Shown in pieces: positions 1 through 9,518 of a DNA stretch of 64,000 nucleotides. Under the pieces are notes generated by a model. That model was not told the origin of the DNA. It saw nothing but the letters and a program-made list of their open reading frames with translations, and did not search any database. The stretch comes from an uncultured Eubacteriales bacterium. Lineage in GTDB: Bacteria > Bacillota > Clostridia > Christensenellales > Borkfalkiaceae. The stretch's first letter is position 1; each line of letters starts with the position of its first letter. Where the stretch lies: NCBI GenBank assembly GCA_905209085.1, contig CAJLRM010000007.1:90384-154383 (forward strand). Reading direction: 5' to 3'. Made by a program: the position numbers and the translations under genes.

Positions 1-1
1 C

Positions 2-3000
2 GTTCAGCTCTTTCCCAAACGGATTCCCTCGATTCTATTAAAGGAGGGAGAGGACGCCGATTTCCTTTCTCTGCCCGCAAAGCTCGTGGAAATGGGCTAT
101 ACGCGCGGTTTTGAAGTGGAAACGAAGGGCGCCTTCGCGCTTCGCGGCGACATTCTCGACATCTTTCCCGTCAATGCGGAAAATCCCGTCCGCATCGATT
201 TCTTCGGCGATACGGTGGAAAAGATCAAGCCGTACGATCTCGTCACGGGAAACCGACTGGAAAGTTCGAAAGAGCTTCTCATCCTTTCCGCCACCGACGT
301 CTTTGTGGAGGAGGGGGACAGGGCGCGCGTGGAGGAGGCGTTTAAAGACGGACTGAAAAACTTTACTACGACGGAGGCGTATACCCGCGCGGTCGAAATC
401 GCGGACGAGATCCTGTCCGATCCCGCGGGCGAAAAATCCGCCTTTTTGATGCCGCTCTTAAAAAATTCCGTCGACTTTTTCTCGATTTTACCCGAGAACG
501 CAGTGCTCGTATTCGACGAGGGCAAAACGCTCTGGGACAAATTCAACGCGCTTTATAAAGAACACGAGGAGCGCTTTCGTCGCCTGCAATCGGGCGGGGA
601 GGCGTTTCCCTTTTCCTTCGGTCAGTATACGGAGAGGGAAAGCTTCCTCTCTTCCCTGTCCGCTTTCCGCCGCGCGGCGTTGCAGACGTTCACGGGCAAG
701 CCCTTTTTCTTCGAGCCCTTAAAGATATTCAATCTGACGGCGACGCCCGCCGCGAAATACCTCAACGGCTTTCCCGCGCTCCTGACGGACGTGAAAAACT
801 GGCTGCGGGGAGGGTATCGGGTGCTGCTTTACTGCGGCGACTCTGCGCGTGCGGCAAAGATGGAATCCCTCCTGTCCGACGAGTACGTTTCCACCGTCAA
901 GCTTCCGGACGACCTCGCCTCTTTCAAGGGCGTGTGCGTTTTGCCCGAAAACTTGGACAAGGGCTTTATTCTGCACGAGTGCAAGCTGGCGGTGATAGGT
1001 TCGGGGGATCTCTACACCAAGCCGCCCGATACGAAGCGCATCCGAAGGAAGCGGGGGGATATGTTCTCCGCGCCCGAGGTGGGGGATTACGCCGTGCACG
1101 AAACGCACGGGATCGGCAAGGTCGTCGGCACGAAAAAAATCGAAACGACGGACGGCACCAAGGAATATATCGCCCTCGAATACAAGGACGGGGACGTCTT
1201 ATACGTTCCCGCGGAACATATGGACATCCTCTCCAAGTACGTGGGGGACGCGCATCCCGCTCTGAGCAAGATCGGGGGCGCCGATTTCGAGCGGGTGAAA
1301 GCGCGCGTCCGCGCTTCCCTCAAAAGGCTCGCCTTCGACCTTAAAAAGTTATATGCGGAGCGGGCGGAGTCCAAGGGCTTCCGCTTTCCCGAAAACGCCG
1401 CTTTCATGCAGGAATTCGAGGACGCGTTCCCCTACGAACTGACTCCCGATCAGGCGTCGAGCGTGGAAGAGATCAAGGCGGATATGTGTTCGGACAAAGT
1501 CATGGACAGACTTCTTTGCGGGGACGTGGGATTCGGCAAGACGGAAGTCGCTTTCCGAGCCGTCTACTTATGCGTTTTGGGCGGCAAACAGGCGGCGCTG
1601 ATGTGCCCCAGCACCATTCTCTGCAATCAGCATTTCAACACCGCCTGCGAGAGATTCTCCGATTTCGGCGTGCGCGTCGCCGCGCTCAACCGCTTCAATT
1701 CGCCCAAGGAACAGGAGAAGATCTTGCAGGGACTGAAAGACGGCACGATCGATTTCGTCGTAGGCACCCACCGCCTGTTGTCCGGCGACGTCAGATTTAA
1801 GGATCTGGGACTTTTGGTGCTCGACGAGGAACAGCGTTTCGGCGTCGAGCATAAGGAGAAGATCAAACATTTGAGAAAGGACATCGACTGTCTTACGATG
1901 ACGGCGACGCCCATTCCCCGAACGCTGCATATGTCCCTTTCGGGAATCCGTGACATCTCGACGATACAGACGCCCCCCGGCGAACGTCTGCCCGTGCAGA
2001 CTTATGTGGTGGAAGAAACGGAAACGCTCATCCGCGACGCCTGTATCCGCGAGCTTTCGCGGGGCGGGCAGATATTCATTCTCTATAATAAAGTGGAGAG
2101 TATTTTCACCTTCGCTGCCAAGATCAAGCGCATTCTTCCCGAAGCGGAAATTTCCGTGGCGCACGGGCGCATGGATAAAACGGTGCTGGAAAACAGCGTA
2201 TTCGATTTTTACAGCGGCAAGAGCAACGTCCTCGTCACCACGACGATCATCGAAAACGGCATCGACCTTCCCAACGCCAATACGCTCATCGTCGTCGACA
2301 GCGACAAGCTGGGCATTTCTCAGCTCTATCAGCTCAAAGGCAGAGTGGGGCGGGGCACGCGGCTGGCGCACGCCTATTTCACGTTCAAGCCCGAACGCGT
2401 GATGACGCAGAACGCCTCCGAGCGATTGAAGGCGATCATGGAATTCACCGAACTCGGCTCGGGCTATAAGCTCGCCATGCGGGATCTCGAAATCCGCGGC
2501 GCGGGCAACGTTCTGGGCGCGGAACAGCACGGGCATATGGACAGAGTGGGATACGAGCTGTACGCCAAGCTCCTCAAAGAGGAACTGACGGGAGAAACGC
2601 AGTCGGTCGCGGAACTCGACATCCGCGCCAACGCCTATATTTCAGAAAAATACATCGAATCCTCGGCGGGAAGGCTGGATACGTATAAACAGATTGCGGA
2701 AATTTCCACGGTCGCCGACTATAAACGGGTGTATTCTTCTTTGGAAGAGATGTACGGACCGCTGCCGCAGGCGGTCGTCAATCTTCTGGTGATCGCGGTG
2801 CTGAAAAGCTACGCGGCGAAATTCAACGTCCGCAAGATCACGGTGGCGAAAGGCGTGGGAGCGTTGGAGTTTCCTTCCCTCGAAGCTTTGGGGGATAAAC
2901 GAATCCTCGCCGCGATGGATAAATATAAGGAAAAAGTGCGCCTGAATATGGCGGAAGCGCCCGTCGTCGAAATTTTCGGAAAGCGGGAAGCGGCGGATTT

Positions 3001-3055
3001 GATGGCGGAAATGACAAAATTTTTGAAATTTGCCTTAACTTTCACAACTTTATAA
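2..3055 (+). CDS. mfd: Transcription-repair coupling factor Mfd (5' end outside window)
   Basis: Mfd is a DNA translocase that removes RNA polymerase stalled at lesions and recruits UvrA. The frame is open from base 2, so the gene begins upstream; a GTG at 86 is only an internal codon. In order I see the end of the UvrB-like domain (motif ILDIFP near 150-165), the CarD-like RNAP-interaction domain around 1075-1240 (VGDYAVHETHGIGKV), the helicase Walker A (GDVGFGKTE, about 1515-1545), the DEEQ box (LDEEQRFG, about 1815-1840), the SAT-type motif TATPIPRT, the helicase-C region with GRVGRG near 2340, and a C-terminal TRCF domain to the TAA. No key motif is missing in the visible part. The foldase gene that follows 123 bases downstream has its own promoter, an arrangement common in Clostridia. 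Confidence 0.97.
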   Translation, partial: VQLFPKRIPSILLKEGEDADFLSLPAKLVEMGYTRGFEVETKGAFALRGDILDIFPVNAENPVRIDFFGDTVEKIKPYDLVTGNRLESSKELLILSATDVFVEEGDRARVEEAFKDGLKNFTTTEAYTRAVEIADEILSDPAGEKSAFLMPLLKNSVDFFSILPENAVLVFDEGKTLWDKFNALYKEHEERFRRLQSGGEAFPFSFGQYTERESFLSSLSAFRRAALQTFTGKPFFFEPLKIFNLTATPAAKYLNGFPALLTDVKNWLRGGYRVLLYCGDSARAAKMESLLSDEYVSTVKLPDDLASFKGVCVLPENLDKGFILHECKLAVIGSGDLYTKPPDTKRIRRKRGDMFSAPEVGDYAVHETHGIGKVVGTKKIETTDGTKEYIALEYKDGDVLYVPAEHMDILSKYVGDAHPALSKIGGADFERVKARVRASLKRLAFDLKKLYAERAESKGFRFPENAAFMQEFEDAFPYELTPDQASSVEEIKADMCSDKVMDRLLCGDVGFGKTEVAFRAVYLCVLGGKQAALMCPSTILCNQHFNTACERFSDFGVRVAALNRFNSPKEQEKILQGLKDGTIDFVVGTHRLLSGDVRFKDLGLLVLDEEQRFGVEHKEKIKHLRKDIDCLTMTATPIPRTLHMSLSGIRDISTIQTPPGERLPVQTYVVEETETLIRDACIRELSRGGQIFILYNKVESIFTFAAKIKRILPEAEISVAHGRMDKTVLENSVFDFYSGKSNVLVTTTIIENGIDLPNANTLIVVDSDKLGISQLYQLKGRVGRGTRLAHAYFTFKPERVMTQNASERLKAIMEFTELGSGYKLAMRDLEIRGAGNVLGAEQHGHMDRVGYELYAKLLKEELTGETQSVAELDIRANAYISEKYIESSAGRLDTYKQIAEISTVADYKRVYSSLEEMYGPLPQAVVNLLVIAVLKSYAAKFNVRKITVAKGVGALEFPSLEALGDKRILAAMDKYKEKVRLNMAEAPVVEIFGKREAADLMAEMTKFLKFALTFTTL

Positions 3056-3065
3056 CGAAAAACAT

Positions 3066-3094
3066 TTGCACATTTGCGCGGAATCGGTTATAAT
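3066..3094 (+). promoter_or_regulatory. Sigma-A type promoter for the foldase lipoprotein
   Basis: TTGCAC (3066-3071) and TATAAT (3089-3094) are separated by 17 bases. The pair lies in the mfd-lipoprotein gap, about 85 bases before the chosen start. Confidence 0.6.
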
Positions 3095-3178
3095 ATAGGT
3101 TGTTGACACATACCCCCAAGGGAAAATTCTGCATTTTTGTGGCACAGGCAAAGTACGATAAAAAATCGGAGCGGTTTT

Positions 3179-5344
3179 ATGAAGAACAGAAACACAATCA
3201 AGAAGATAACGGTATCGGCGTTGTGCGTGGCGTTTGCGCTGAGCGCTGCCTCCTGCGGCGAAGGACTCATCACGACCAACAGCCAGAAGGATATGGAGCA
3301 GATCATCGGCAACGTCAGTATTGCCAATCACGAAGAGTTCAAGGGCGACGGGCAGTACGCCGATTACGCGAGCGCCATTCAGAGCATGAACACCAAAATT
3401 TTAAAACGCGATTTGGTGGCTTATTTCCTCAATACCGGCTATACCTATGTAAACAGCTACGGCTATACGTACGAGCAGACTTTTAAGCTGCTGATGCAGA
3501 ATCTCGTCAGCCGCAAGATCATGGTGCAGTACGCCATGGCATATTATTTCGCTTCCACGCCCGAAGAGGGAGAATATCGGTATACGGTCGAAGCCTATAA
3601 CAGCTATATCGAAAAAGAGTCCGCAAGCCTTCCCGACGCCGTGAAGGGGCATTACGAGGCGCATCCCGAAATACTCACCATGCAGTATTTCCTCACCGAG
3701 GGCGGCACGGATTCCGTCGATTACGACAAGGCCGTTTATACGCTGAAAGCGATGATCAACAACACGCTCGATTCCGCGGAGGAAAGCTTCATCGACAAAG
3801 AGGACGAGGACGGCGATGCAAGTTCCGATACGAGGACCACTCCCACGGGCGTCGGCGAAGAAACGGAGGACTATTACGACGCCGATTACGAGATCTATAC
3901 GGGCTTCAACACGCCCGACAGCTGCGGCTCCTACGAAAGAAAGGACGGCTCCACGCAGACGACGAGAAAGCGCGCGTACAATACCTTCCTTTCCAATCTC
4001 TCCGCGAATAATCTGTTGATTAAGGGAGAGGACACCACCGATTTCACCAAGATAAACTACTATTATGTGGAGCTGGCGAGCCAATTGGAACAAGCCCTCA
4101 TCACGAAATACAGCGACGATTTGAACGACGAAGCGAATAAGGAACTGACGCAGTCCTATGTGGAAGGAAAATACGCTTCCCTGCTCGCGTCGCAGCAAAA
4201 TTCCTATTCGGAAGATCAGAGCGCTTTCGAAACGGCGATCGGCAGCGTTTCCGATACGTCTTTCGTGTTGTATAGCCCGAAGGAAGGCTTCGGATTCGTC
4301 TACAATATTCTGCTTCCCTTCTCGACGACGCAGACGCAGATTCTCTCCACCTATACCAATGACACGGGGCTTACCAAGAGCGAATTTTATCAGAAGCGCT
4401 CTCAGCTTTTAAACAAAGTCAGCGGAAAAGATCTCCGCGCGCCCTGGTTCTCGACGGACGAGGAAAAGAATTACGCGTTCGAGGTCACGGCGGAGGACGA
4501 GTATTATACCAATGCGGACACAAAGGAAAACGAGAAGAACTATCTCTTTTTCGAGGACAACCTCAAAAACAGCGCGGGGGATAACGCGCGCTATAAGGAG
4601 CTCGGTCAGTATTACGGTCAGTATCCCTATAACGGCACGGTGACGAAGGACGAGGACGACAAGTACGTATGTACGCCCAACGAAATTTCCATCGATGAAT
4701 TTTTGGACGAAATGGAAGCCTATCTCAATTATGCAAATCCCTCTTTCGACGCGAAGGGCGCCGAGAAGACGGGCTATGTGAAGGACGGAAAATATACCCT
4801 TTCGGAAAACGGAAAATTCGATTATTCAGAATTCCTGTACTATGAAGGAAAAGTGACGCTCAAAGATACAAAGCATAAGGATTATTTCGTCAAGGGCACC
4901 GATTCCTACACCGCGGTTTCCGTCATCAATGAATTGATGTTCGCGTACAGTTCGGATACGGGCAATCTCAATAAATATATGGGTTATACCGTTTCTCCGT
5001 ATAAGACGAGCTATGTGTCGGAATTCGAGTATGCCGCGCAGTACGCCATCCGCGCGGGCGCGGGCACCTATGTGGTATGTCCTTCCGATTACGGCTGGCA
5101 CGTCATTTACGTTTCTTTCGTCTATGACGAGGGAGAGGTCTACGAAAACGGATTCAACTGGAACGAGAGGGAAGAGGAAGGCACTTTCTCCTATCTGTTC
5201 TACGAATCCTTGAAGTCCGATTCTTCTTCGTCCTCCTCCTATGCGTCGATGATACAGAATCAGATCCTCGGCAAATACAACACCGACACCTGCGTCACGC
5301 TTTACGAAAACAGATATAAGGATCTGTTGAGCCTCGATAAATAA
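3179..5344 (+). CDS. Lipoprotein with a degenerate PrsA/parvulin-type foldase domain
   Basis: This is a 721-aa exported lipoprotein. I chose the ATG at 3179 (preceded by a GGAGCGG element) over an in-frame upstream start at 3137, because it gives a clean signal peptide: basic KNRNTIKK, a hydrophobic core and the lipobox SAASC. The N-terminal half is helical and SurA/PrsA-like (LVSRKIMVQYAMAYY region). The region near residues 570-660 resembles a PpiC rotamase (NELMFAYSSDTG... then YGWHVIYVSF, matching the family's GYHIIKV strand). Placement directly after mfd fits the mfd-prsA arrangement of many Clostridia. The likely role is folding of secreted proteins at the outer membrane face. The catalytic region is divergent, so isomerase activity is uncertain and a pure chaperone role is possible. 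Acidic and Ser-rich insertions (around 3790-3860 and 5215-5245) are not typical of PrsA. Confidence 0.7.
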   Translation: MKNRNTIKKITVSALCVAFALSAASCGEGLITTNSQKDMEQIIGNVSIANHEEFKGDGQYADYASAIQSMNTKILKRDLVAYFLNTGYTYVNSYGYTYEQTFKLLMQNLVSRKIMVQYAMAYYFASTPEEGEYRYTVEAYNSYIEKESASLPDAVKGHYEAHPEILTMQYFLTEGGTDSVDYDKAVYTLKAMINNTLDSAEESFIDKEDEDGDASSDTRTTPTGVGEETEDYYDADYEIYTGFNTPDSCGSYERKDGSTQTTRKRAYNTFLSNLSANNLLIKGEDTTDFTKINYYYVELASQLEQALITKYSDDLNDEANKELTQSYVEGKYASLLASQQNSYSEDQSAFETAIGSVSDTSFVLYSPKEGFGFVYNILLPFSTTQTQILSTYTNDTGLTKSEFYQKRSQLLNKVSGKDLRAPWFSTDEEKNYAFEVTAEDEYYTNADTKENEKNYLFFEDNLKNSAGDNARYKELGQYYGQYPYNGTVTKDEDDKYVCTPNEISIDEFLDEMEAYLNYANPSFDAKGAEKTGYVKDGKYTLSENGKFDYSEFLYYEGKVTLKDTKHKDYFVKGTDSYTAVSVINELMFAYSSDTGNLNKYMGYTVSPYKTSYVSEFEYAAQYAIRAGAGTYVVCPSDYGWHVIYVSFVYDEGEVYENGFNWNEREEEGTFSYLFYESLKSDSSSSSSYASMIQNQILGKYNTDTCVTLYENRYKDLLSLDK

Positions 5345-5437
5345 TTTCGTAAAAGCGTAAGGGAATGCATAAGTCGCCGAAAAGTGCTCATACTGAACAT
5401 AAGCCGTTTTGATACGGCGGTTAAGGAGGTAATAAGT

Positions 5438-5590
5438 ATGAGATTGCACAGTGGCGATATTTGTCCCAAGACCGGAACTTACAGAGTTATTAACGAGGAC
5501 GGCAAGACGTTGAACAGCGTGTTCGTAGGCGAGGGTGAAACCATGCCTCCCACGCAGCACTCTTCTTGCTGCTATGAATTTGCAGACTAA
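5438..5590 (+). CDS. Small 50-aa YjzC-like protein
   Basis: The reading frame starts at an ATG just after a near-perfect ribosome binding site (TTAAGGAGG, 5420-5428) and ends shortly before a strong terminator, so it is very likely translated. The layout is HSGDICPKTGTYR, then a strand with Gly-Glu-Gly-Glu-x-Met-Pro-Pro, then Cys-Cys-Tyr near the end. This resembles the tiny YjzC-type family (GxY...G...GexfPp...w) of unknown function. The Cys-Cys pair could be structural or metal-binding. A short GCCGT/ACGGC hairpin (5403-5418) sits just upstream of the ribosome binding site. The family assignment is tentative and no function is proposed. Confidence 0.6.
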   Translation: MRLHSGDICPKTGTYRVINEDGKTLNSVFVGEGETMPPTQHSSCCYEFAD

Positions 5591-5607
5591 AATTTAAAAC
5601 CGCATAG

Positions 5608-5642
5608 AGAAATCCGCTCCGTTTTACGGTGCGGATTTCTTT
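5608..5642 (+). terminator. Rho-independent terminator after the YjzC-like gene
   Basis: AGAAATCCGC (5608-5617) pairs with GCGGATTTCT (5631-5640). Inside it a second CCG/CGG pairing closes a TTTTA loop, and T residues follow. Confidence 0.8.
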
Positions 5643-5830
5643 CGGATAGAGGGGAGCGCCGAAAACTTTTTCGGGAAAGCGTCTGACGTCGGCGCGAACG
5701 CATAGGGTAGATTGGTATTTAAAAAGGAGCAGCAGAACGTTTCCGCGCAAGTCCGAATTTGAAATAAGGACTTATGCGGAAATTTTTTACGAAAAATTCT
5801 CCTGAAAAGAAAAAATATGGCAGTCAGCCA

Positions 5831-5859
5831 TTGACAAAGCCGAATGTCGGGTATATAAT
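5831..5859 (+). promoter_or_regulatory. Consensus sigma-A promoter for the SGNH hydrolase
   Basis: TTGACA (5831-5836), a 17-base spacer and TATAAT (5854-5859). Both boxes match consensus. Confidence 0.85.
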
Positions 5860-5908
5860 AAAAAGGACAGTCAGGAAAATTGACGAAAAAGGGAAAAGGA
5901 GAAAGAAA

Positions 5909-6553
5909 ATGCTGATCGAAAACGGACAAAAAATCGTATTTGCGGGGGATTCGGTAACGGACGACGGGCGCGTCCGTCCCATAGGGGAGGGCGGCTCCGC
6001 GGCCTTGGGCAACGGATACGTGCGCCTCATCGACGCCTATTTCAGCGTGGATTATCCCGAACGCTTTATTCATACCGTCAATATGGGAATTTCGGGGAAC
6101 ACGTCGCGGGATCTCGCGGCGAGATGGGAAACGGACGTCAACGCTTTGCATCCCGATTGGGTGGTGATGTGCATCGGCTTCAACGACGTCTGGCGGCAGT
6201 TCGATCTGCCTACCATTCCCGAAAGCGGCGTTTCGCCCGAAGAATATCGCGCCAATCTCAATAAAATGGCGGATGCGACGAAGGCGAAAATGATTTGGAT
6301 GACGCCTTATTATTTAGAGCCGAATAAAGAAGACGCCATGCGGAAGCGCATGGACGAATACCGCGCCGTCATGAAAGAAGAGGCGGCAAAAAGGGGAATT
6401 CCCTGCATCGATTTGCAGGAAAAATTCGCGCATATCCTGAAATACCGCTATCCCGCCTATATCACTTGGGACAGGATTCATCCGGGCGTGGTGGGCAGCG
6501 TGATCATCGCGCGGGCATTCCTCAAAGAAATCGGCTTTGAGTACGGGGAATGA
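5909..6553 (+). CDS. Cytoplasmic SGNH/GDSL hydrolase
   Basis: This 214-aa protein of the SGNH esterase/lipase superfamily has all four blocks visible: FAGDSVTD with nucleophile Ser15, the oxyanion glycines near 60-63 (MGISGN), Asn92 in GFND, and the Asp188/His191 pair in WDRIHPG. The ATG at 5909 is preceded by AAAAGGAGAAAG; the frame is open further upstream, but that part overlaps the promoter at 5831-5859, so it is not translated from that transcript. There is no signal peptide, so it probably acts inside the cell, for example deacetylating imported acetylated oligosaccharides, as related esterases of this size do. It is monocistronic, between its own promoter and the V-ATPase promoter. The substrate cannot be read from the sequence. 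Confidence 0.88.
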   Translation: MLIENGQKIVFAGDSVTDDGRVRPIGEGGSAALGNGYVRLIDAYFSVDYPERFIHTVNMGISGNTSRDLAARWETDVNALHPDWVVMCIGFNDVWRQFDLPTIPESGVSPEEYRANLNKMADATKAKMIWMTPYYLEPNKEDAMRKRMDEYRAVMKEEAAKRGIPCIDLQEKFAHILKYRYPAYITWDRIHPGVVGSVIIARAFLKEIGFEYGE

Positions 6554-6626
6554 GCGGAAAAAAGAGAAGTTTACATAACGGAATCTGTTAAGTGAAATTT
6601 ATGCGCGATTATTTATTCGAATTTGA

Positions 6627-6655
6627 TTGCTTAAATCCGAAAAAAATGATAGAAT
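6627..6655 (+). promoter_or_regulatory. Candidate promoter of the V-type ATPase operon
   Basis: TTGCTT (6627-6632), a 17-base spacer and TAGAAT (6650-6655), about 36 bases before the first ATPase gene. Confidence 0.55.
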
Positions 6656-6691
6656 AAATAGTGTGAAAAAACAGTACTCGGGTGGAGCTTT

Positions 6692-7012
6692 ATGACGGAA
6701 GAAATCATCAAATCGATCACGGAGGCGGAGGCGAGAGCCGCAAAAATAAAAGAGTCGGCGTTTGCTCAGGCGGCGGAGATCGCCGCCAAAGCGGAAGAGC
6801 GCGCTTTTGAAATCGAGAAATCTTCGGAAGAGGTGTGTCGGGCATATCGGGAAACGCAGTTAAAAGCGGCGGAAGCGGATGCGGAAAAGGCATATCTTTC
6901 CGCTCTGACTCAAAAACGCGAAGAAGCGAAAGAATATGCCGACCGCCTGCTCGAAAATACAGAACTGCCCGTAAGCAGAATCGTAGGGAGGATCACCGGT
7001 GGCAATCGCTGA
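6692..7012 (+). CDS. V-type ATPase peripheral stalk subunit (G/H type)
   Basis: This is a 106-aa, almost entirely helical protein rich in Ala, Glu and Lys with regular heptads (for example AAEIAAKAEERAFEIEK). That is the pattern of the small peripheral-stalk coiled-coil subunit that dimerises with subunit E and links it to subunit I. It starts at ATG 6692 after GGTGGAG, is the first gene of the operon, and overlaps the next gene by 14 bases, implying translational coupling. Sequence alone cannot fix the subunit letter because naming differs between species (AhaH, NtpF, subunit G); position and composition support the role. Confidence 0.82.
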   Translation: MTEEIIKSITEAEARAAKIKESAFAQAAEIAAKAEERAFEIEKSSEEVCRAYRETQLKAAEADAEKAYLSALTQKREEAKEYADRLLENTELPVSRIVGRITGGNR

Positions 7013-8984
7013 AATGCAAAAATTCAACCTCGTTGCCATGTCTTACGACAAGGAGGCAGTTTTGAACGCCCTGCAAAGGACGGGCGCGGTCGAGGTGAAA
7101 CTGCACGCGGAAACGGAAGATACGTCCGTTCCCCCCGTCGACGCCGACGAACTGCGCGCATATATCTCCCGTTTGGAATCCGCTCTCTCCCTGTTGAGCG
7201 GAGCGGTGGAGAGTTATAATCAGGACAATAAAATAAAATCGGGCGTATTGAAGGACGGATTCGACGTTTCCTATTCCGAGTTTATGGCCGCGGGGGATAA
7301 AAAGGCGGAAATGGACGGTTTGGCCGCCCGCATAGAGGCGCTCTTTTCCGAAAAAAACGACTTGCAGGCAGAGCTGTCCGGAGCGAAGCGGACGCTGCTT
7401 GCCGCGGGCGTTTATTCCGCGCTGGAAGTCCCTTTCTCCTTCTTTTCAGATACCCTTCATGCGCGCGTAAAGCTGGGGACGGTGCCTGCCGTCGTGCGCG
7501 AGGATCTTTTAAAGAGCTTTGCCGAACAGGATTTAGCCTGCGCGGAAGTGCTCGCTTCGGACGCCGAAACCGCGCTTCTTTGCGTGGTCTTTCATCGGGA
7601 AATCGCTGCGGAAACGGAGGGACGGCTCTCCGATTTCGGCTTCTCGCCCTGCCCTTTCGAAGGGGAAAAAACGGGCGCGGAAAATTACGATTCTCTGTGT
7701 GGGAAAGTCAAGGCGATCGAACGCGGATTAAAGGCAAACGAGTACGCCATGTACGAGCTGAACACACAAATTCGACCCTTAAAGGTCTATTGCGACTATC
7801 TCGGGTTTCAGCTTGAAAAAGAGGAGCTTTCGGATAAACTGCGCGCCACAGAGCGAACGTTTCTTTTGGAGGCGTATGTGCCCAAAGAAGCGGAGGAACT
7901 CGTCAAAGAGGCGCTTTTATCGGTGACGAAAGCGGCGTATTTCGAATTTTCCGAGCCGTCGGAGGACGAAATGCCGCCGACGCTTATGAAAAACAACGCG
8001 GTGATTAAGAATTTCGAGGCGATAACCAATATGTATTCTCCTCCTAATTCCAAGGAACTCGATCCTAACGTGGTGATGTCATTTTTTTACAGTCTATTTC
8101 TCGGCTTTATCATGGGCGACATCGGCTATGGGCTTGTGATGATTTTGGGCGGCGGTTTCATTTGGTATAAACAGCGGGCGAGGGAAAGCGGCTTCAAGCG
8201 CTTGGCAGGAGTTTTTGCCGTCGGCGGTCTGTTTGCCGTCGTGTGGGGAATTTTATTCAATTCGTTTTTCGGCGTTTCCCTGCCTTTCCTCAAAGCGGTG
8301 ATGCCCGACGCGCAGAGCGATAATTGGACGTTTATCGGAATCAGTGTGCCGAGCGTACTGATAATCAGCCTTTTGATAGGCATCGTACAGCTTTTTGCGG
8401 GATATATGTGCCGCGCCGCTCAGGAATGGCGCAAGGGGCGGCTGTGGGATGGCATTTGGGACGGCGTGGTTTGGGCTGTGTTTTCCCTCGGCGTCGGGCT
8501 TGCCGTCATCGGACTTATCGAAGAGGCGCACGCGGCTTTGTTGGTCACAATCGGGGGGATCGCGGCGGGAGCGTCTTTGGCGGCGGCGATGTTGACCGCG
8601 GGCAGAAAGGAAAAACTTTTGGGGAAATTTACCAAAGGTTTCGGCGCGGCTTATGGGGTCATCAATTACGCGTCGGATATTTTAAGCTATGCCCGCCTTT
8701 ACGGACTCATGCTTTCCGGCATTGTGATCGCTCAAATCGTATCGCAGTACGCTCTCGGCTTTATTACGGGGGGAAACCCGATCGTCGTCGTTTTCGGCGT
8801 TGTGCTCCTGATCGTAGGACATTCGTTCAATTTGGCGATCGGTCTTCTCGGCGCCTATATCCACGACGCAAGGCTGCAATATGTGGAGTTTTACGGCAGG
8901 TTTTTCGAGGGCGAGGGCGAATTGTTCACGCCGCTCGGTTCGCAGCATAAATATATTTGGCTTGCTCCGTCCAGGAGCCTATAA
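6999..8984 (+). CDS. V-type ATPase subunit I (membrane stator, a-subunit homologue)
   Basis: This 661-aa protein is the usual size for bacterial NtpI/AtpI. The N-terminal ~340 residues form a soluble alternating helix/strand domain with coiled-coil arms that bind the E/G stalks. From about residue 360 there is a bundle of transmembrane helices (segments FFYSLFLGFIMGDIGYG, SVLIISLLIGIVQLFAG, VVFGVVLLIVGHSFNLAIG) providing the ion half-channels against the K ring; conserved landmarks include GDIGYG, SYARL and HDARLQYVEFYGRFFEG. I chose the GTG at 6999, with AGGGAGGA seven bases upstream, over the ATG at 7014. It overlaps the stop of the preceding stalk gene. Confidence 0.95.
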   Translation: MAIAEMQKFNLVAMSYDKEAVLNALQRTGAVEVKLHAETEDTSVPPVDADELRAYISRLESALSLLSGAVESYNQDNKIKSGVLKDGFDVSYSEFMAAGDKKAEMDGLAARIEALFSEKNDLQAELSGAKRTLLAAGVYSALEVPFSFFSDTLHARVKLGTVPAVVREDLLKSFAEQDLACAEVLASDAETALLCVVFHREIAAETEGRLSDFGFSPCPFEGEKTGAENYDSLCGKVKAIERGLKANEYAMYELNTQIRPLKVYCDYLGFQLEKEELSDKLRATERTFLLEAYVPKEAEELVKEALLSVTKAAYFEFSEPSEDEMPPTLMKNNAVIKNFEAITNMYSPPNSKELDPNVVMSFFYSLFLGFIMGDIGYGLVMILGGGFIWYKQRARESGFKRLAGVFAVGGLFAVVWGILFNSFFGVSLPFLKAVMPDAQSDNWTFIGISVPSVLIISLLIGIVQLFAGYMCRAAQEWRKGRLWDGIWDGVVWAVFSLGVGLAVIGLIEEAHAALLVTIGGIAAGASLAAAMLTAGRKEKLLGKFTKGFGAAYGVINYASDILSYARLYGLMLSGIVIAQIVSQYALGFITGGNPIVVVFGVVLLIVGHSFNLAIGLLGAYIHDARLQYVEFYGRFFEGEGELFTPLGSQHKYIWLAPSRSL

Positions 8985-9056
8985 GCGATTCGAAGGAAAA
9001 AATTGCCTTCGTTGCATTAAAAAATCAGGAAAAAACAAATTTCGGAGGATTCATTC

Positions 9057-9509
9057 ATGTTTACAACAGGTTATGCCATTGCTATGGCGGGCGTCGCCCT
9101 TTGCGTGCTGCTGTGCGGCATCGGTTCGAGTATCGGTCTTTATAAGACGGGCAGCGCGGCGGCGGGAGTTTTGGGGGAAAATCCCAAGAAATTCGGCAAA
9201 GTTTTGGTGTTGGTGCTGCTGCCCGCGACGCAGGGGATTTATGGCTTCGTTATCGGGCTTATCGCCTCGGGAAAACTCGGAATGGATATAAATACCGCGC
9301 AAGGCTGGTCCATTTTCGGCGCCGTGATGCCCATAGCGATCGCAGGTCTTATCACGGGTATTTTTCAGGGCAAATCGGCGGTAAATTGTATTTACGCGGT
9401 CGGAAAACAGGATTCGCTCGGCGGTAAACTGATCGTTTATCCCGCGATGATCGAGTTTTACGCGATTTTGGGCTTTATCATTTCGATTATGCTCGTCGGT
9501 AAATTTTAA
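9057..9509 (+). CDS. V-type ATPase subunit K, duplicated proteolipid with Na+ site residues
   Basis: This 150-aa protein has four transmembrane helices, from an internal duplication of the two-helix c subunit. Only the second hairpin carries the essential carboxylate (Glu133 in PAMIEFYAILGF); the matching place in the first hairpin is Gln59 (LPATQG). Leu55, Thr58, Gln59, Gln104 and Glu133 sit at a constant offset of six from Leu61, Thr64, Gln65, Gln110 and Glu139, which bind Na+ in Enterococcus hirae NtpK. This predicts a Na+-coupled rotor. The protein forms the membrane K ring that turns against subunit I. The start is ATG 9057 after CGGAGGA. Confidence 0.96.
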   Translation: MFTTGYAIAMAGVALCVLLCGIGSSIGLYKTGSAAAGVLGENPKKFGKVLVLVLLPATQGIYGFVIGLIASGKLGMDINTAQGWSIFGAVMPIAIAGLITGIFQGKSAVNCIYAVGKQDSLGGKLIVYPAMIEFYAILGFIISIMLVGKF

Positions 9510-9518
9510 GGGCAGACC

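Noticed and set aside
5345..5437. Riboswitch before the YjzC-like gene
   Set aside because: Only one 5-bp hairpin is visible; no known aptamer core could be drawn.
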